IMG/VR virus record: IMGVR_UViG_3300044765_000092 | Coordinates: 1-64,000 of that record | Reading direction: 5' to 3' (one strand) | DNA: 64,000 bases | Source of the DNA: a virus | In this document: piece after piece, positions 48,405 to 56,478 of the stretch | How positions within the stretch are numbered: the stretch's first letter is position 1 | Layout: each line of letters opens with the position of its first letter | The notes under the pieces: generated by a model | What the model saw: the letters and a program-made list of their open reading frames with translations, nothing else | Databases searched by the model: none | Told to the model about the DNA's origin: nothing | Position numbers and translations under genes: made by a program

Positions 48405-50653
48405 CAAACGGTTTTGACGAACGCACACGAGCTTACGTCGAAGAACTTTTCGGTGTTGCTGACCGGCAGGCAGCAACTGGATCCATCGAAGACCTACCAG
48501 ACGACTACAGTCCGGTAGGTCTTATTGCCTCCGAGTCAGACTTTGACTTGTCGAAGCTGGTGGACAACGCGCTGGACCCCGTGACGGGCGCTCCACGCGA
48601 CATCAAAATCCCCGAGAACGATTTTCCTGAGGCGAAGAACTACTTTGACTTCTGCCTCAATTTTCAAGGACCAGATTTCCGTTTCCCGTTCATCCGGCAA
48701 ATGTGGATCATGCTCATGCTATTCGGCGAAGTGTGTCCGCGTTGCACGCCCACAAAGTGGATGAACATTCACAATGTGCCAGTCGGTAAGGCTGAAGGGA
48801 TCAACCAAGGTATCTCGGTCGGCAACAAGATGCAGTTGCTGGACTACGGAACATGTCCACGCTGCAAGGTCACAAAGCGTGAACTGTTCGCCAATCGTGA
48901 GCTCAAGCAGTACCGTGAACTCGCGTTGTGCGTCGGCCAACGGGGTGGTAAGTCTACGACTGTTGCGTCCGGTGCGCAGTACATGCTGCACAAGTACCTC
49001 AAGTATCCGAGGATGAGCAGTCTATGTGTCGGTATTCAGGCCAGCACTCCGCTGATGGCCACATTCGTTGGCTACCGCTTCGCCGACGCGTTCAACCTGC
49101 TTTGGGATCCGATTATCAAGAACATCGATCAGAGTCCGTGGTTCACTGACTACCACGCAATGCTCGATTTCTACGGTAAGAAGCACGGCATTGAGTTCTA
49201 CCGTAAGAAGGACGTGTATCTGCGGTATGGTCATAAGAACCTGGAACTCTACCCAGCAGGCCCGTCGAAGCGAGCACTGCGCGGTCGTACGCGATGGCTT
49301 ACCGCGATCGACGAACTCGGCTGGTTCCCAGTCAACGAAGGGGCGGTCAAGAAGGGCATGACACCAGAAGACAGTGAACGCGAGCGTGCTGATGCTGACG
49401 AAGTGTGGAAAGCCCTTGACCGTTCGTTGCTGACGATGCGTGGTGAAGTGTCGAAGCTCTACGACAAGGGGTATAACAACTTCCTGCAGGCGTATGCTTT
49501 GAACATCAGTTCGCCGTCTAGTCAATTCGACAAGATCACACGCTTGGTCAACGAAAACGAGAACAGCCGACGGACATTGGCGCTTCGTCTTGCTACGTGG
49601 CAGATCACGCCTATGTTCCCACGCGATCACGAAGAAATCGTGGACGCGTATGAGAAGGACGCTGTAGGCGCTGAGCGTGACTACGGTGCTAATCCTCCGC
49701 AGAACGATGCTGCATTCATCGACATCCAGGTGGCTGAACGTTGCTTTACTGGTCTCAATCGGGCGTCCGTCCAATTCGAGACAAAGATTGTCAAAGACAA
49801 CATGCGTCGAGCTGGCTATGTCAATGCCACGAATCCAGCTCAACCGTGTCCACCGTGCGTGATGAGCATCGATGCGGGCTTGTCGAACAATAGCTTTGCC
49901 ATAACGGTTCTTCATTTGGACCAACTACGAAAGAAACAGTTGGACGGCGAGCATGTGACTACACGGGTCAAAGTCCCCGTCATGCTCGAGATTCAGCCTC
50001 GACCCGGTGCGAAGCTCCATTACACGCGAATCTACGAAGCGGTGCTCAGTCCGTTGATCAAAGCGTTCAACGTGCAGTATCTGTTTGCAGATCGTTGGAA
50101 CTCGGTTGCTCTATTGGATCGCGCGGCTGACGAACATCCGCAACTTCAGAGTCAGCAGTACAGTGTTCGATACGAAGATTTTGTGCTCACGCGCTCGTAC
50201 ATCGAAGAGTCCCGAATCGAGTTTCCGAAACTGGAAATGCCGACCGACAAGATCAAACGAGTTGAGGGAAAGTACCCCGACTACTTCGAAGACAGCCCGG
50301 CTGCGCACTTGTTGTTCCAACTGATGACTGTGCGAGACAAGGGCAAGACTGTCCTCAAAGGCCCCGGCTATACTGACGACATATTTCGTGCACTGGTATT
50401 GGGACTCGGTCGACTGATGTACCCAAAGATCTACGACGATATGGTGGAAAAGGCTGCACGAATGACTCGGGGCTACACCCTCGGTGCATTCTCTGCCGGC
50501 AGATCTGGGTTAGGTGCAGTCTACAGTTCACAACAAGCAAGCGGAGTTGCGGTCGTCAACGGGTACAGTTCGGGGCCAATGAGGACGAATACTGGAGCTA
50601 CAAACGGACAAGGGAACAGTGTTGTAGTCATCGGTACGCGCGGACCTTGTTGA
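48401..50653 (+). CDS. Terminase large subunit
   Basis: DNA-packaging motor: ATPase plus genome-cutting nuclease. The 750-residue protein has Walker A LCVGQRGGKSTTVA (near residue 180), Walker B RTRWLTAIDELGW, and an RNase-H-like nuclease beginning CVMSIDAGLSNNSFAI (first Asp) with YLFADRWNS (second Asp) and GYTDDIFRAL (third) downstream. Between the N-terminus and the ATPase lie two CPRC pairs (VCPRCTPTKW and TCPRCKVTK), ~45 residues apart, forming a zinc-ribbon insertion. A Gly/Ser/Thr-rich tail (~700-750) follows. The portal gene is 287 bases downstream, in normal packaging order. Confidence 0.88.
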   Translation: MTNGFDERTRAYVEELFGVADRQAATGSIEDLPDDYSPVGLIASESDFDLSKLVDNALDPVTGAPRDIKIPENDFPEAKNYFDFCLNFQGPDFRFPFIRQMWIMLMLFGEVCPRCTPTKWMNIHNVPVGKAEGINQGISVGNKMQLLDYGTCPRCKVTKRELFANRELKQYRELALCVGQRGGKSTTVASGAQYMLHKYLKYPRMSSLCVGIQASTPLMATFVGYRFADAFNLLWDPIIKNIDQSPWFTDYHAMLDFYGKKHGIEFYRKKDVYLRYGHKNLELYPAGPSKRALRGRTRWLTAIDELGWFPVNEGAVKKGMTPEDSERERADADEVWKALDRSLLTMRGEVSKLYDKGYNNFLQAYALNISSPSSQFDKITRLVNENENSRRTLALRLATWQITPMFPRDHEEIVDAYEKDAVGAERDYGANPPQNDAAFIDIQVAERCFTGLNRASVQFETKIVKDNMRRAGYVNATNPAQPCPPCVMSIDAGLSNNSFAITVLHLDQLRKKQLDGEHVTTRVKVPVMLEIQPRPGAKLHYTRIYEAVLSPLIKAFNVQYLFADRWNSVALLDRAADEHPQLQSQQYSVRYEDFVLTRSYIEESRIEFPKLEMPTDKIKRVEGKYPDYFEDSPAAHLLFQLMTVRDKGKTVLKGPGYTDDIFRALVLGLGRLMYPKIYDDMVEKAARMTRGYTLGAFSAGRSGLGAVYSSQQASGVAVVNGYSSGPMRTNTGATNGQGNSVVVIGTRGPC

Positions 50654-50663
50654 GATCAGCAAG

Positions 50664-50674
50664 TAATTTGATGG
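50664..50674 (+). promoter_or_regulatory. Candidate phage promoter element TAATTTGATGG
   Basis: Identical 11-mer to 5084-5094, in the short gap after the terminase gene. The 9-mer TAATTTGAT ends 35 nt before the ATG at 50708, matching the 32-35 nt spacing at the two other sites. Confidence 0.5.
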
Positions 50675-50707
50675 TGTGTAAGAGATTCCTAGTGGAGAAG
50701 TCTAATC

Positions 50708-50947
50708 ATGGCCCGCAGCAGCAGCACCACCAATAACACAGAACGCCGGATCCCTCAATCGATGCAGGAACCTGTGCAACCTCAAGGTGAAACCAAGCTG
50801 GTGAGCGCTCGCTTCGAGAACACTGAAGAGGGCGTTTGCCCTGTGTGTCACGAGCCAATGAAACCGACGTCGGCCAACGGCGTTGATTCTCTTGTCTGTT
50901 TGGCTCATCGCATCGTCATGCCTGTTCGGGATAACACCAATGTTTAA
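50708..50947 (+). CDS. Small zinc-finger-like protein
   Basis: A 79-residue protein with CPVCHEPM (C-x2-C) and LVCLAHRIVMP (C-x2-H), which together could bind zinc. The first 30 residues are Ser/Thr/Gln-rich and probably disordered. It is preceded by GGAGAAG and by a promoter-like motif. It overlaps the portal start by 8 bases, so it may be a small head-assembly factor. Confidence 0.6.
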   Translation: MARSSSTTNNTERRIPQSMQEPVQPQGETKLVSARFENTEEGVCPVCHEPMKPTSANGVDSLVCLAHRIVMPVRDNTNV

Positions 50948-52766
50948 GACTGATCGTCGGTTTAACGTCACAAGTTCGGCTCTCCGAACTACACGAGTCG
51001 GAGCCTCGGCCTCGCCAGTAACGGCAAAGGCAGGAGGCGCTGAAGTCGCCAACGTGTTTGGTCTCGGATTCGGCAACACGAGCATGAACTTTGCGTTGGC
51101 TGGGCCGATGAACAATTGGGGTATCCTCAATCAGTTCGTTCCCGAGCAGGAGCAAGGTCTACGCCGACTGTATCGTGATATCTACGATTACGACGCGGTG
51201 TGCGGATCGATTGTCGACATGTTGTCGGTCTTCCCGTTTTCTGACTATAGTCTTACGGGACTCGACGCTGACAAGATCGAGAAGTACGAAGAGAGTTTGC
51301 AGCGACTGAATATTCGGGCTTTGATGCCCGAGATCAGTTTGGCCCGTCTAGTTGATGGTGAGTTTGTTGGCAGTCTGATCTTCAACGAGAAGGAGAAGGT
51401 ATTCATCGATGTGATCCTCTACCCATCAGAGGATTGCCGTATCGAGGAACTGCCTCTCTACTCGATGGACCCAAAGATCGTTGTGCGGAACAACGAAAAG
51501 TTGCGCCGCATCTTGACCAGCAACGACAAGATGGCTGTGGCTATCCGTAGTCGATTGCCTGCCAGTCTGAAGCAAGCACTCCAAGCTCCAGCATTCGAAC
51601 TGGATCCGATCACAACGTTGTACGTCTCTAGGCGCACGTTGCCGGGCCGGCCGCCAACATCGTTCCTCAAGCGTGTGCTTCCTATCTATCTGATCGAGAA
51701 GACGCTGTTCCGAGGCACGTTGACTGAAGCTACTCGTCGTCAGCGCAGTATGCTGCATGTCACAATGGGTGACGATACACACGAGTTCACGCCACAGGAA
51801 ATGGCGGAGACCGTGAATCAGTTCCAGATGGCTGACGCTGACCCGTTGGGTGCTGTGATCGGTACCCGGGCAAACGTACAGGCCACAGAACTCCGCCAAG
51901 GTGGTGACTTCTGGAAGTGGACTGACACGATTGACACGCTGACTCCCTACAAGCTGCGTGCTCTCGGTGTGTCGGAAGCGTTCCTCAGTGCCGATGCGAC
52001 ATACTCGAATGTGGAATCTGGTGTGTCGGTCTTCATGGAGAACATCGACGCGTATCGTCAGCAAATGACGTATGAGGTGTTCACCAACAAGATCTTCCCG
52101 ATCATTGGTATTGCCAATGACTTCTGGAAGAAGGGCAAGGAAGTCAGCTCGGACTCGCGGAACAAGATTCTGTACCAGATGAGCAACGCAAAGGATCTCG
52201 AGATCCCGACCGTGCGCTGGCACAAGCGCCTTGAAGCCAAGTCTGACGACAATCAGATCGACCTACTGAACACGCTGTCGGAGAAGGGATTCCCTGTGCC
52301 GCTCCGTATGTGGGCGGCGGCCGCAAAGGTCGATCTCAACACTCTTTACCACGATCTGGCAGAAGACGAGTCGATCCGCAAGAAGTTGGCGCAACTCACT
52401 GGTAAGAAACCAGAAGACTTCCTACCAAAGGACGCCAACGACGAAGGTGGTGACGAAGGTGGAGGCCAGTTCGCTTCGCTTCGTGCGCCACGTCGTAAGC
52501 CGTTGCTTGCTCGTGACTTTGGCGAGTCTGGTGAGATCAAGGGACAGACCAAGAGTGGTAAAGACAAGTATATCCTGAACCAGAAGAAAGCTCAGCAAGA
52601 GATCAATCAGACAATCGCGCAGGCTACGGCTGCGCTTCAGGACCCGAATGTCAAGCGCGCGGCGCTCCGTCGGGTGGTTGGACAGTTGGGGCGTATCCCT
52701 GACATCATTGGAGGCTTGAACCGTGACCAGCAGCAAGCAATGCGAAACGGGTACCGGAGTATTTAA
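50940..52766 (+). CDS. Portal protein
   Basis: Forms the dodecameric ring at the head-tail vertex through which DNA enters. The 608-residue protein has portal-like features: GILNQFVPEQEQGLRRLYRDIYDYDAVCGSIVD as an N-terminal helical/stem part, LPIYLIEKTLFRGTLTEATRRQRSMLHV near the middle, VSEAFLSADATYSNVESGVSVFMENI as the typical clip/crown region, and a helical C-terminus. It follows terminase. ATG 50940 is used because the in-frame start at 50883 lies inside the zinc-finger gene. The assignment rests on length, the LSADATYSN-type loop and gene order. Confidence 0.8.
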   Translation: MFKTDRRFNVTSSALRTTRVGASASPVTAKAGGAEVANVFGLGFGNTSMNFALAGPMNNWGILNQFVPEQEQGLRRLYRDIYDYDAVCGSIVDMLSVFPFSDYSLTGLDADKIEKYEESLQRLNIRALMPEISLARLVDGEFVGSLIFNEKEKVFIDVILYPSEDCRIEELPLYSMDPKIVVRNNEKLRRILTSNDKMAVAIRSRLPASLKQALQAPAFELDPITTLYVSRRTLPGRPPTSFLKRVLPIYLIEKTLFRGTLTEATRRQRSMLHVTMGDDTHEFTPQEMAETVNQFQMADADPLGAVIGTRANVQATELRQGGDFWKWTDTIDTLTPYKLRALGVSEAFLSADATYSNVESGVSVFMENIDAYRQQMTYEVFTNKIFPIIGIANDFWKKGKEVSSDSRNKILYQMSNAKDLEIPTVRWHKRLEAKSDDNQIDLLNTLSEKGFPVPLRMWAAAAKVDLNTLYHDLAEDESIRKKLAQLTGKKPEDFLPKDANDEGGDEGGGQFASLRAPRRKPLLARDFGESGEIKGQTKSGKDKYILNQKKAQQEINQTIAQATAALQDPNVKRAALRRVVGQLGRIPDIIGGLNRDQQQAMRNGYRSI

Positions 52767-53208
52767 GCTGGCTGTCCTGTGGTGCCAGTGGACCCCACAG
52801 ATAAAGACACGCATCGTTCGTGATGTATTGTCTCTTCAGCGGCTGGCTACCGTCAATCAAACTCAACTGGTCGTCGCGTGCGACGCGGAGTTGCATCCTC
52901 AGCTTGAGGCTCTCCGCGTCGGGGTGTCGTCTGATTTCAACGGGTCTGATATGTGGCGTGTATACGCCGTATCGCAGGAACTGTTGACTGACGAAACAAT
53001 GTCACGCATTCCAGACGACGTGACTGATGTAGAAAACATCTTCTTGATTGGTGGTCGGCCACCGCTGCCAACTATCAAAGATCAGCATCCGTACGACGCG
53101 ATGGATCTCAAGAAGGATTGGTACTCGATCCCCGATACGATGCCGTTGGACCAGCCTGCGCCTCTCAACCAAGAGCCAGACTACTACAGCATCAACCCTT
53201 TCCTGTAA
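52723..53208 (+). CDS. Hypothetical protein
   Basis: A 161-residue alpha/beta protein. The GTG at 52723 has GGAGG 8 bases upstream and overlaps the portal end by 44 bases. Residues ~15-110 alternate strands and helices (LAVLWCQWTPQIKTRIVRD, TQLVVACDAEL, VENIFLIGGRPPL), a Rossmann-like pattern. The C-terminal ~40 residues are Pro/Asp-rich. Function unknown. Confidence 0.65.
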   Translation: MTSSKQCETGTGVFKLAVLWCQWTPQIKTRIVRDVLSLQRLATVNQTQLVVACDAELHPQLEALRVGVSSDFNGSDMWRVYAVSQELLTDETMSRIPDDVTDVENIFLIGGRPPLPTIKDQHPYDAMDLKKDWYSIPDTMPLDQPAPLNQEPDYYSINPFL

Positions 53209-53221
53209 GGAGCAGTTCAAC

Positions 53222-53563
53222 ATGGGACACACTTTTGGCGGCCTGATCTTCAATCTTGGTGCAGGCCCTTGGACGATGGTGATGATGGGTATTGCGTCGG
53301 CACTAGCCGGCATGATCAGTCATTGGGCCAAGGTCTATTTCAAGGACGGCGTCAAGCACTCGATCACCGACTGGTATATCTTCAAGAACCCAAAGGGCAC
53401 TCTGTTGGCCGTGGTCTCTATGCTGGGTGCTCTGTTTGCGGCGTTTGCTCCGCTCGACTATACGACGCTCAGCCTGTACCAAGTGATCACGCAAGCGTTT
53501 GCCATTGGCTACGCGGCTGACACTCTGAACGGTTTGACGTCAGGTGGTACTTCCACACAGTGA
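53222..53563 (+). CDS. Small membrane protein near portal gene
   Basis: A 113-residue protein with two to three membrane helices (about residues 14-38, 60-79 and 85-102) and an AAGGAG ribosome-binding site. An in-frame upstream extension to 53048 belongs to another reading frame's gene and is rejected. Its layout would fit a holin or a head-vertex membrane factor, but no motif decides. Confidence 0.6.
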   Translation: MGHTFGGLIFNLGAGPWTMVMMGIASALAGMISHWAKVYFKDGVKHSITDWYIFKNPKGTLLAVVSMLGALFAAFAPLDYTTLSLYQVITQAFAIGYAADTLNGLTSGGTSTQ

Positions 53564-53571
53564 GCTCAAAC

Positions 53572-53579
53572 TGTAAATG
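53572..53579 (+). promoter_or_regulatory. TGTAAATG motif followed by a hairpin
   Basis: The octamer lies 8 nt after the stop of the membrane gene and 10 nt before a hairpin at 53590-53625; the next ATG is 70 nt downstream. If it is a promoter, the hairpin would be in the 5' leader. Confidence 0.35.
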
Positions 53580-53589
53580 AACTACACGT

Positions 53590-53625
53590 AACCCGGCAGT
53601 GCTTTAGACAGCGCGAGCCGGGTTT
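53590..53625 (+). terminator. Hairpin between membrane-protein genes
   Basis: AACCCGGC (53590-53597) pairs with GCCGGGTT (53617-53624). The following sequence TCGTGCTATG is not a true T-tract, so it may be a weak terminator or a leader hairpin. Confidence 0.5.
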
Positions 53626-53649
53626 CGTGCTATGTGGGCCTGACCTAAC

Positions 53650-54375
53650 ATGAAACGCATTGAGTTAGCTACACCAGAGATTTCGTACGAGATCTACTGT
53701 ACGGTGCTCGACAATCTGGGGACTGGAGCTGAGCTCGCGTTTGGCCTGCCAACCGAGCTCATCAAGTTCGGGCATGAGATCAAAGAGATTCTGGAGCGCA
53801 TCGGCGAGCGAGTGGCTGTTGGGTTTACGGACCTCATAACTGCGTTCAAGCAACGCGACGTGTTTTCCTTGCTCAAGGCCGTTCACTTCAATCTGAAGAC
53901 CGTGCTGCACGCGATGCTTGAAGTATCGTCCATAATCAGCAAGGGATTGATTCATGTCTTTGAGATTCTGGCCAAGAGCAATGTGGTGCGCGCTCTTCGC
54001 GATGGTGCCACTACAGTCGACAAAGTGCTGGACGAACACCCGCTGCTGCGTAAACTCACCGGACCGGTGCTCGCGGGTTTGTTGCTGTGGATTTGGTTGT
54101 CGATGACCTTCGTTGGTGATCCACGGTTCGATATGGATCTGACAACGGCGATCGATGCGTTCAAGGGCAACTTCAGTGTTGCTGACTTGTTCACCAGCCC
54201 GTCGGGCTTGGCGATGATCGCACTGCTAGGCACTGGATTCATGGGTCTGAGCGTACCGTGGCTTGGGAGCTCGGTCTACAATTTGATCGTAGCTCTGATC
54301 TACACCGGGTACAAAAAGCTACGTGATCGCAGAGCCAAGATCATTCAACAACAGCTTGAACTAAAGAGGTACTGA
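53650..54375 (+). CDS. Membrane protein conserved near portal genes
   Basis: A 241-residue protein with an N-terminal helical domain (EIKEILERIGERVAVGF) and two hydrophobic segments (about residues 137-158 and 186-222). The run LTGPVLAGLLLWIWLSMTFVG, then FDMDLTTAIDAFKGNFSVADLF and PSGLAMIALL, resembles a type of protein I recall in the structural region of several large phages. It may be an inner-head or injected membrane protein. Function unknown. Confidence 0.6.
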   Translation: MKRIELATPEISYEIYCTVLDNLGTGAELAFGLPTELIKFGHEIKEILERIGERVAVGFTDLITAFKQRDVFSLLKAVHFNLKTVLHAMLEVSSIISKGLIHVFEILAKSNVVRALRDGATTVDKVLDEHPLLRKLTGPVLAGLLLWIWLSMTFVGDPRFDMDLTTAIDAFKGNFSVADLFTSPSGLAMIALLGTGFMGLSVPWLGSSVYNLIVALIYTGYKKLRDRRAKIIQQQLELKRY

Positions 54376-54376
54376 C

Positions 54377-54580
54377 ATGATCGAAGACTTTCAAGACTAC
54401 CTGACAGCCGCTGAGTGCTTGCCCGCTGACGCAGTGGTCAAACGTGCGTTAGAGATTGCAGTCGAAGATCCGTGGTTGTCCGGTATGTTGTGGATGATCG
54501 CGTCGCGTAAGTGCGTGGTTATGGCTGCGTCGTGTGCCGAGCGCTATGTCGATGACCTCAAGGCCCGAAACAAGCTCTGA
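54377..54580 (+). CDS. Hypothetical small helical protein
   Basis: A 67-residue protein of two or three helices (AECLPADAVVKRALEIAV, LWMIASRKCVVMAASCAERY). One base separates it from the preceding stop, and two bases from the ligase start. No family recognised. Confidence 0.55.
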   Translation: MIEDFQDYLTAAECLPADAVVKRALEIAVEDPWLSGMLWMIASRKCVVMAASCAERYVDDLKARNKL

Positions 54581-54582
54581 CA

Positions 54583-56478
54583 ATGATGCAGATCGAACAC
54601 GCCGCAGTCAACTTCAAGAACAAGTCGCTTGATCAACTCAAGCAGTTGTACATCAAGTCGAAAGACCTCTACTACAATTCCCCAAACGGCAAGACGCTGA
54701 TGTCGGACAAGGACTTCGATACGCTCGAAGACTTGATTCGTGAACAGGATCCGCGGTGGAAGGGGTTTGGTGCAGGCATCAAGGTCAAGAAGTTCAAGGC
54801 ACCACTGCCAGTGCCGATCTTTTCCCTTGATAAGATCAAGACCCAGGAAGGCCTGACTCGTTGGTTCGACAGTCTGGAGTCCGATTCCCTGGTCCTGTCT
54901 GATAAGCTGGACGGGGCTGCACTCGAGATCGTGTACACCAAGGGCGTGCCGTCCAAGGCATTTACTCGCGGCAATGGCAAGATCGGTGGCGACGTTTCGT
55001 ACATCCTGCCGTATCTGCGCATTCCCCAAAAGGTGGGGACCACGAGCTTCATCATCCGGTGTGAGGGACTGTTCAGCAAGCAAGCGTTCCAGCGACACGC
55101 TCATGAATTTGATGCTGCACGCAACGCTGCATCAGGTGTGCTGAATCGTACGGACATCCACAAGGCGGTACGCGATCTGACAGTCGCGGTGATCGAAGTG
55201 TTGCAGCCACGGATCCAACCGTCCAAGGGTCTCAAGTGGGCGGCAACCAAGGGGTTCTTTGTCGTTCCGTACAAGGTGGTGCCGAAGTCCAAGCTCGACG
55301 TTGACGTGTTGTCCAAGTTGCTGGCCCGGCGTAAGGCCAACAGCAAGTTTGAGATGGATGGTCTGGTCCTGGTCGAAGACCGAGTTCATCCAGTACCGAC
55401 TGGCAACCCAGATTGGGGAATCGCCTTCAAGGAGGATCTGGCTACAGCCGACGCACCGGTCACTACTGTCGAAGAAGTGGTGTGGGCCATCAGTCCTAAA
55501 GGCAAGATCGTTCCGCGTGTTCGTGTATCGCCCGTCAAGTTCGGCGGAGCGACTGTCAAGTACGCGGCGGCATTCAACGCCCAATTCGTGGTCAAGCACA
55601 AGCTAGGTCCCGGGGCCAAGATCGCGTTGCAGCGCAGTGGCGACATTATCCCCGACATCCTCCAGGTGGTCAAGTCAGCGAACAAGCCTCAGTTGCCGCC
55701 ATCGGACATAGGCGAGTACAGCTGGGACAAGACCAAGGTCAACTTTGTACTTGTCAATCCGACGCAGAACGATACGTTCCGCCGTAAGGTAATGGCACGA
55801 TTCTTCGCCCACATCGGAGTCGACTTTGTCAAGGGCGGAGCCATCTCCAAGCTATACGACGCCGGGTTTACGAACATTCGCACCATTGTCCGTGCTACAC
55901 CCAAGGACTTTCTGAAAATACCTGGGGTGAAGGAAACGACAGCTAACAAGTGGTACGAGGCAATCCACAAGGTACTTGATCAGGGAGTAGAGTTGCCACT
56001 GTTGATGGACGCGAGCGGTGTGTTTCCGCTCGGTATGGGTGAAACCCGATTCCGTGCAGTGGCCGCTCAATACGACTTGATGAAGCTGATGCAGTTGGAC
56101 AAAGTGGGCATGCTGCGTAAGCTCCTTCAAGTGCCTGGCTTCCAAGCCAAGAACGCTGAAGCGTTTGTGATAGGGGCACCAAAGTTCCTCAAGTGGCTGT
56201 CAATCACGCAGATCAAGATTGGAAAGCCAAAGACCGAGAAGACCAAACAGTCCAGCTCCAAACTATCGGGTCAAGCCGTAACATGGACTGGGTATCGGGA
56301 TGCGACCCAAGAACAAACTGTCAAAGAAAATGGTGGTCAGATAGTGCCATTTGGCGGCAAGACGACAGTGCTGCTCTACAAGGCGAGCGGCAAATCAAGC
56401 ACCAAGATTCAAAAGGCACAGGACAAAGGACTCGTGGTCCTGACCTGGGATCAGTTTGTCAAGAGGTTCAAGCTATGA
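54583..56478 (+). CDS. ligA: NAD-dependent DNA ligase (LigA-like), zinc finger absent
   Basis: Seals nicks using NAD+. The 631-residue protein carries the adenylation motif SDKLDGAALEIVY (Lys108 nucleophile), SLDKIKT upstream as in bacterial LigA, FEMDGLVLVED, WGIAFKED, and an OB-fold region. A helix-hairpin-helix region (LKIPGVKETTANKWYEAI) and a C-terminal BRCT-like domain (VTWTGYRDATQEQTV to VLTWDQFV) follow. The four-Cys zinc finger normally between OB and HhH is missing: that region has no Cys. The very N-terminal Ia domain is present in shortened form. Expected to join Okazaki fragments with the FEN nuclease. Confidence 0.88.
   Translation: MMQIEHAAVNFKNKSLDQLKQLYIKSKDLYYNSPNGKTLMSDKDFDTLEDLIREQDPRWKGFGAGIKVKKFKAPLPVPIFSLDKIKTQEGLTRWFDSLESDSLVLSDKLDGAALEIVYTKGVPSKAFTRGNGKIGGDVSYILPYLRIPQKVGTTSFIIRCEGLFSKQAFQRHAHEFDAARNAASGVLNRTDIHKAVRDLTVAVIEVLQPRIQPSKGLKWAATKGFFVVPYKVVPKSKLDVDVLSKLLARRKANSKFEMDGLVLVEDRVHPVPTGNPDWGIAFKEDLATADAPVTTVEEVVWAISPKGKIVPRVRVSPVKFGGATVKYAAAFNAQFVVKHKLGPGAKIALQRSGDIIPDILQVVKSANKPQLPPSDIGEYSWDKTKVNFVLVNPTQNDTFRRKVMARFFAHIGVDFVKGGAISKLYDAGFTNIRTIVRATPKDFLKIPGVKETTANKWYEAIHKVLDQGVELPLLMDASGVFPLGMGETRFRAVAAQYDLMKLMQLDKVGMLRKLLQVPGFQAKNAEAFVIGAPKFLKWLSITQIKIGKPKTEKTKQSSSKLSGQAVTWTGYRDATQEQTVKENGGQIVPFGGKTTVLLYKASGKSSTKIQKAQDKGLVVLTWDQFVKRFKL

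Noticed and set aside
49022-49924. A 300-codon minus-strand frame opposite terminase
   Set aside because: Antisense to terminase Walker B and nuclease motifs.
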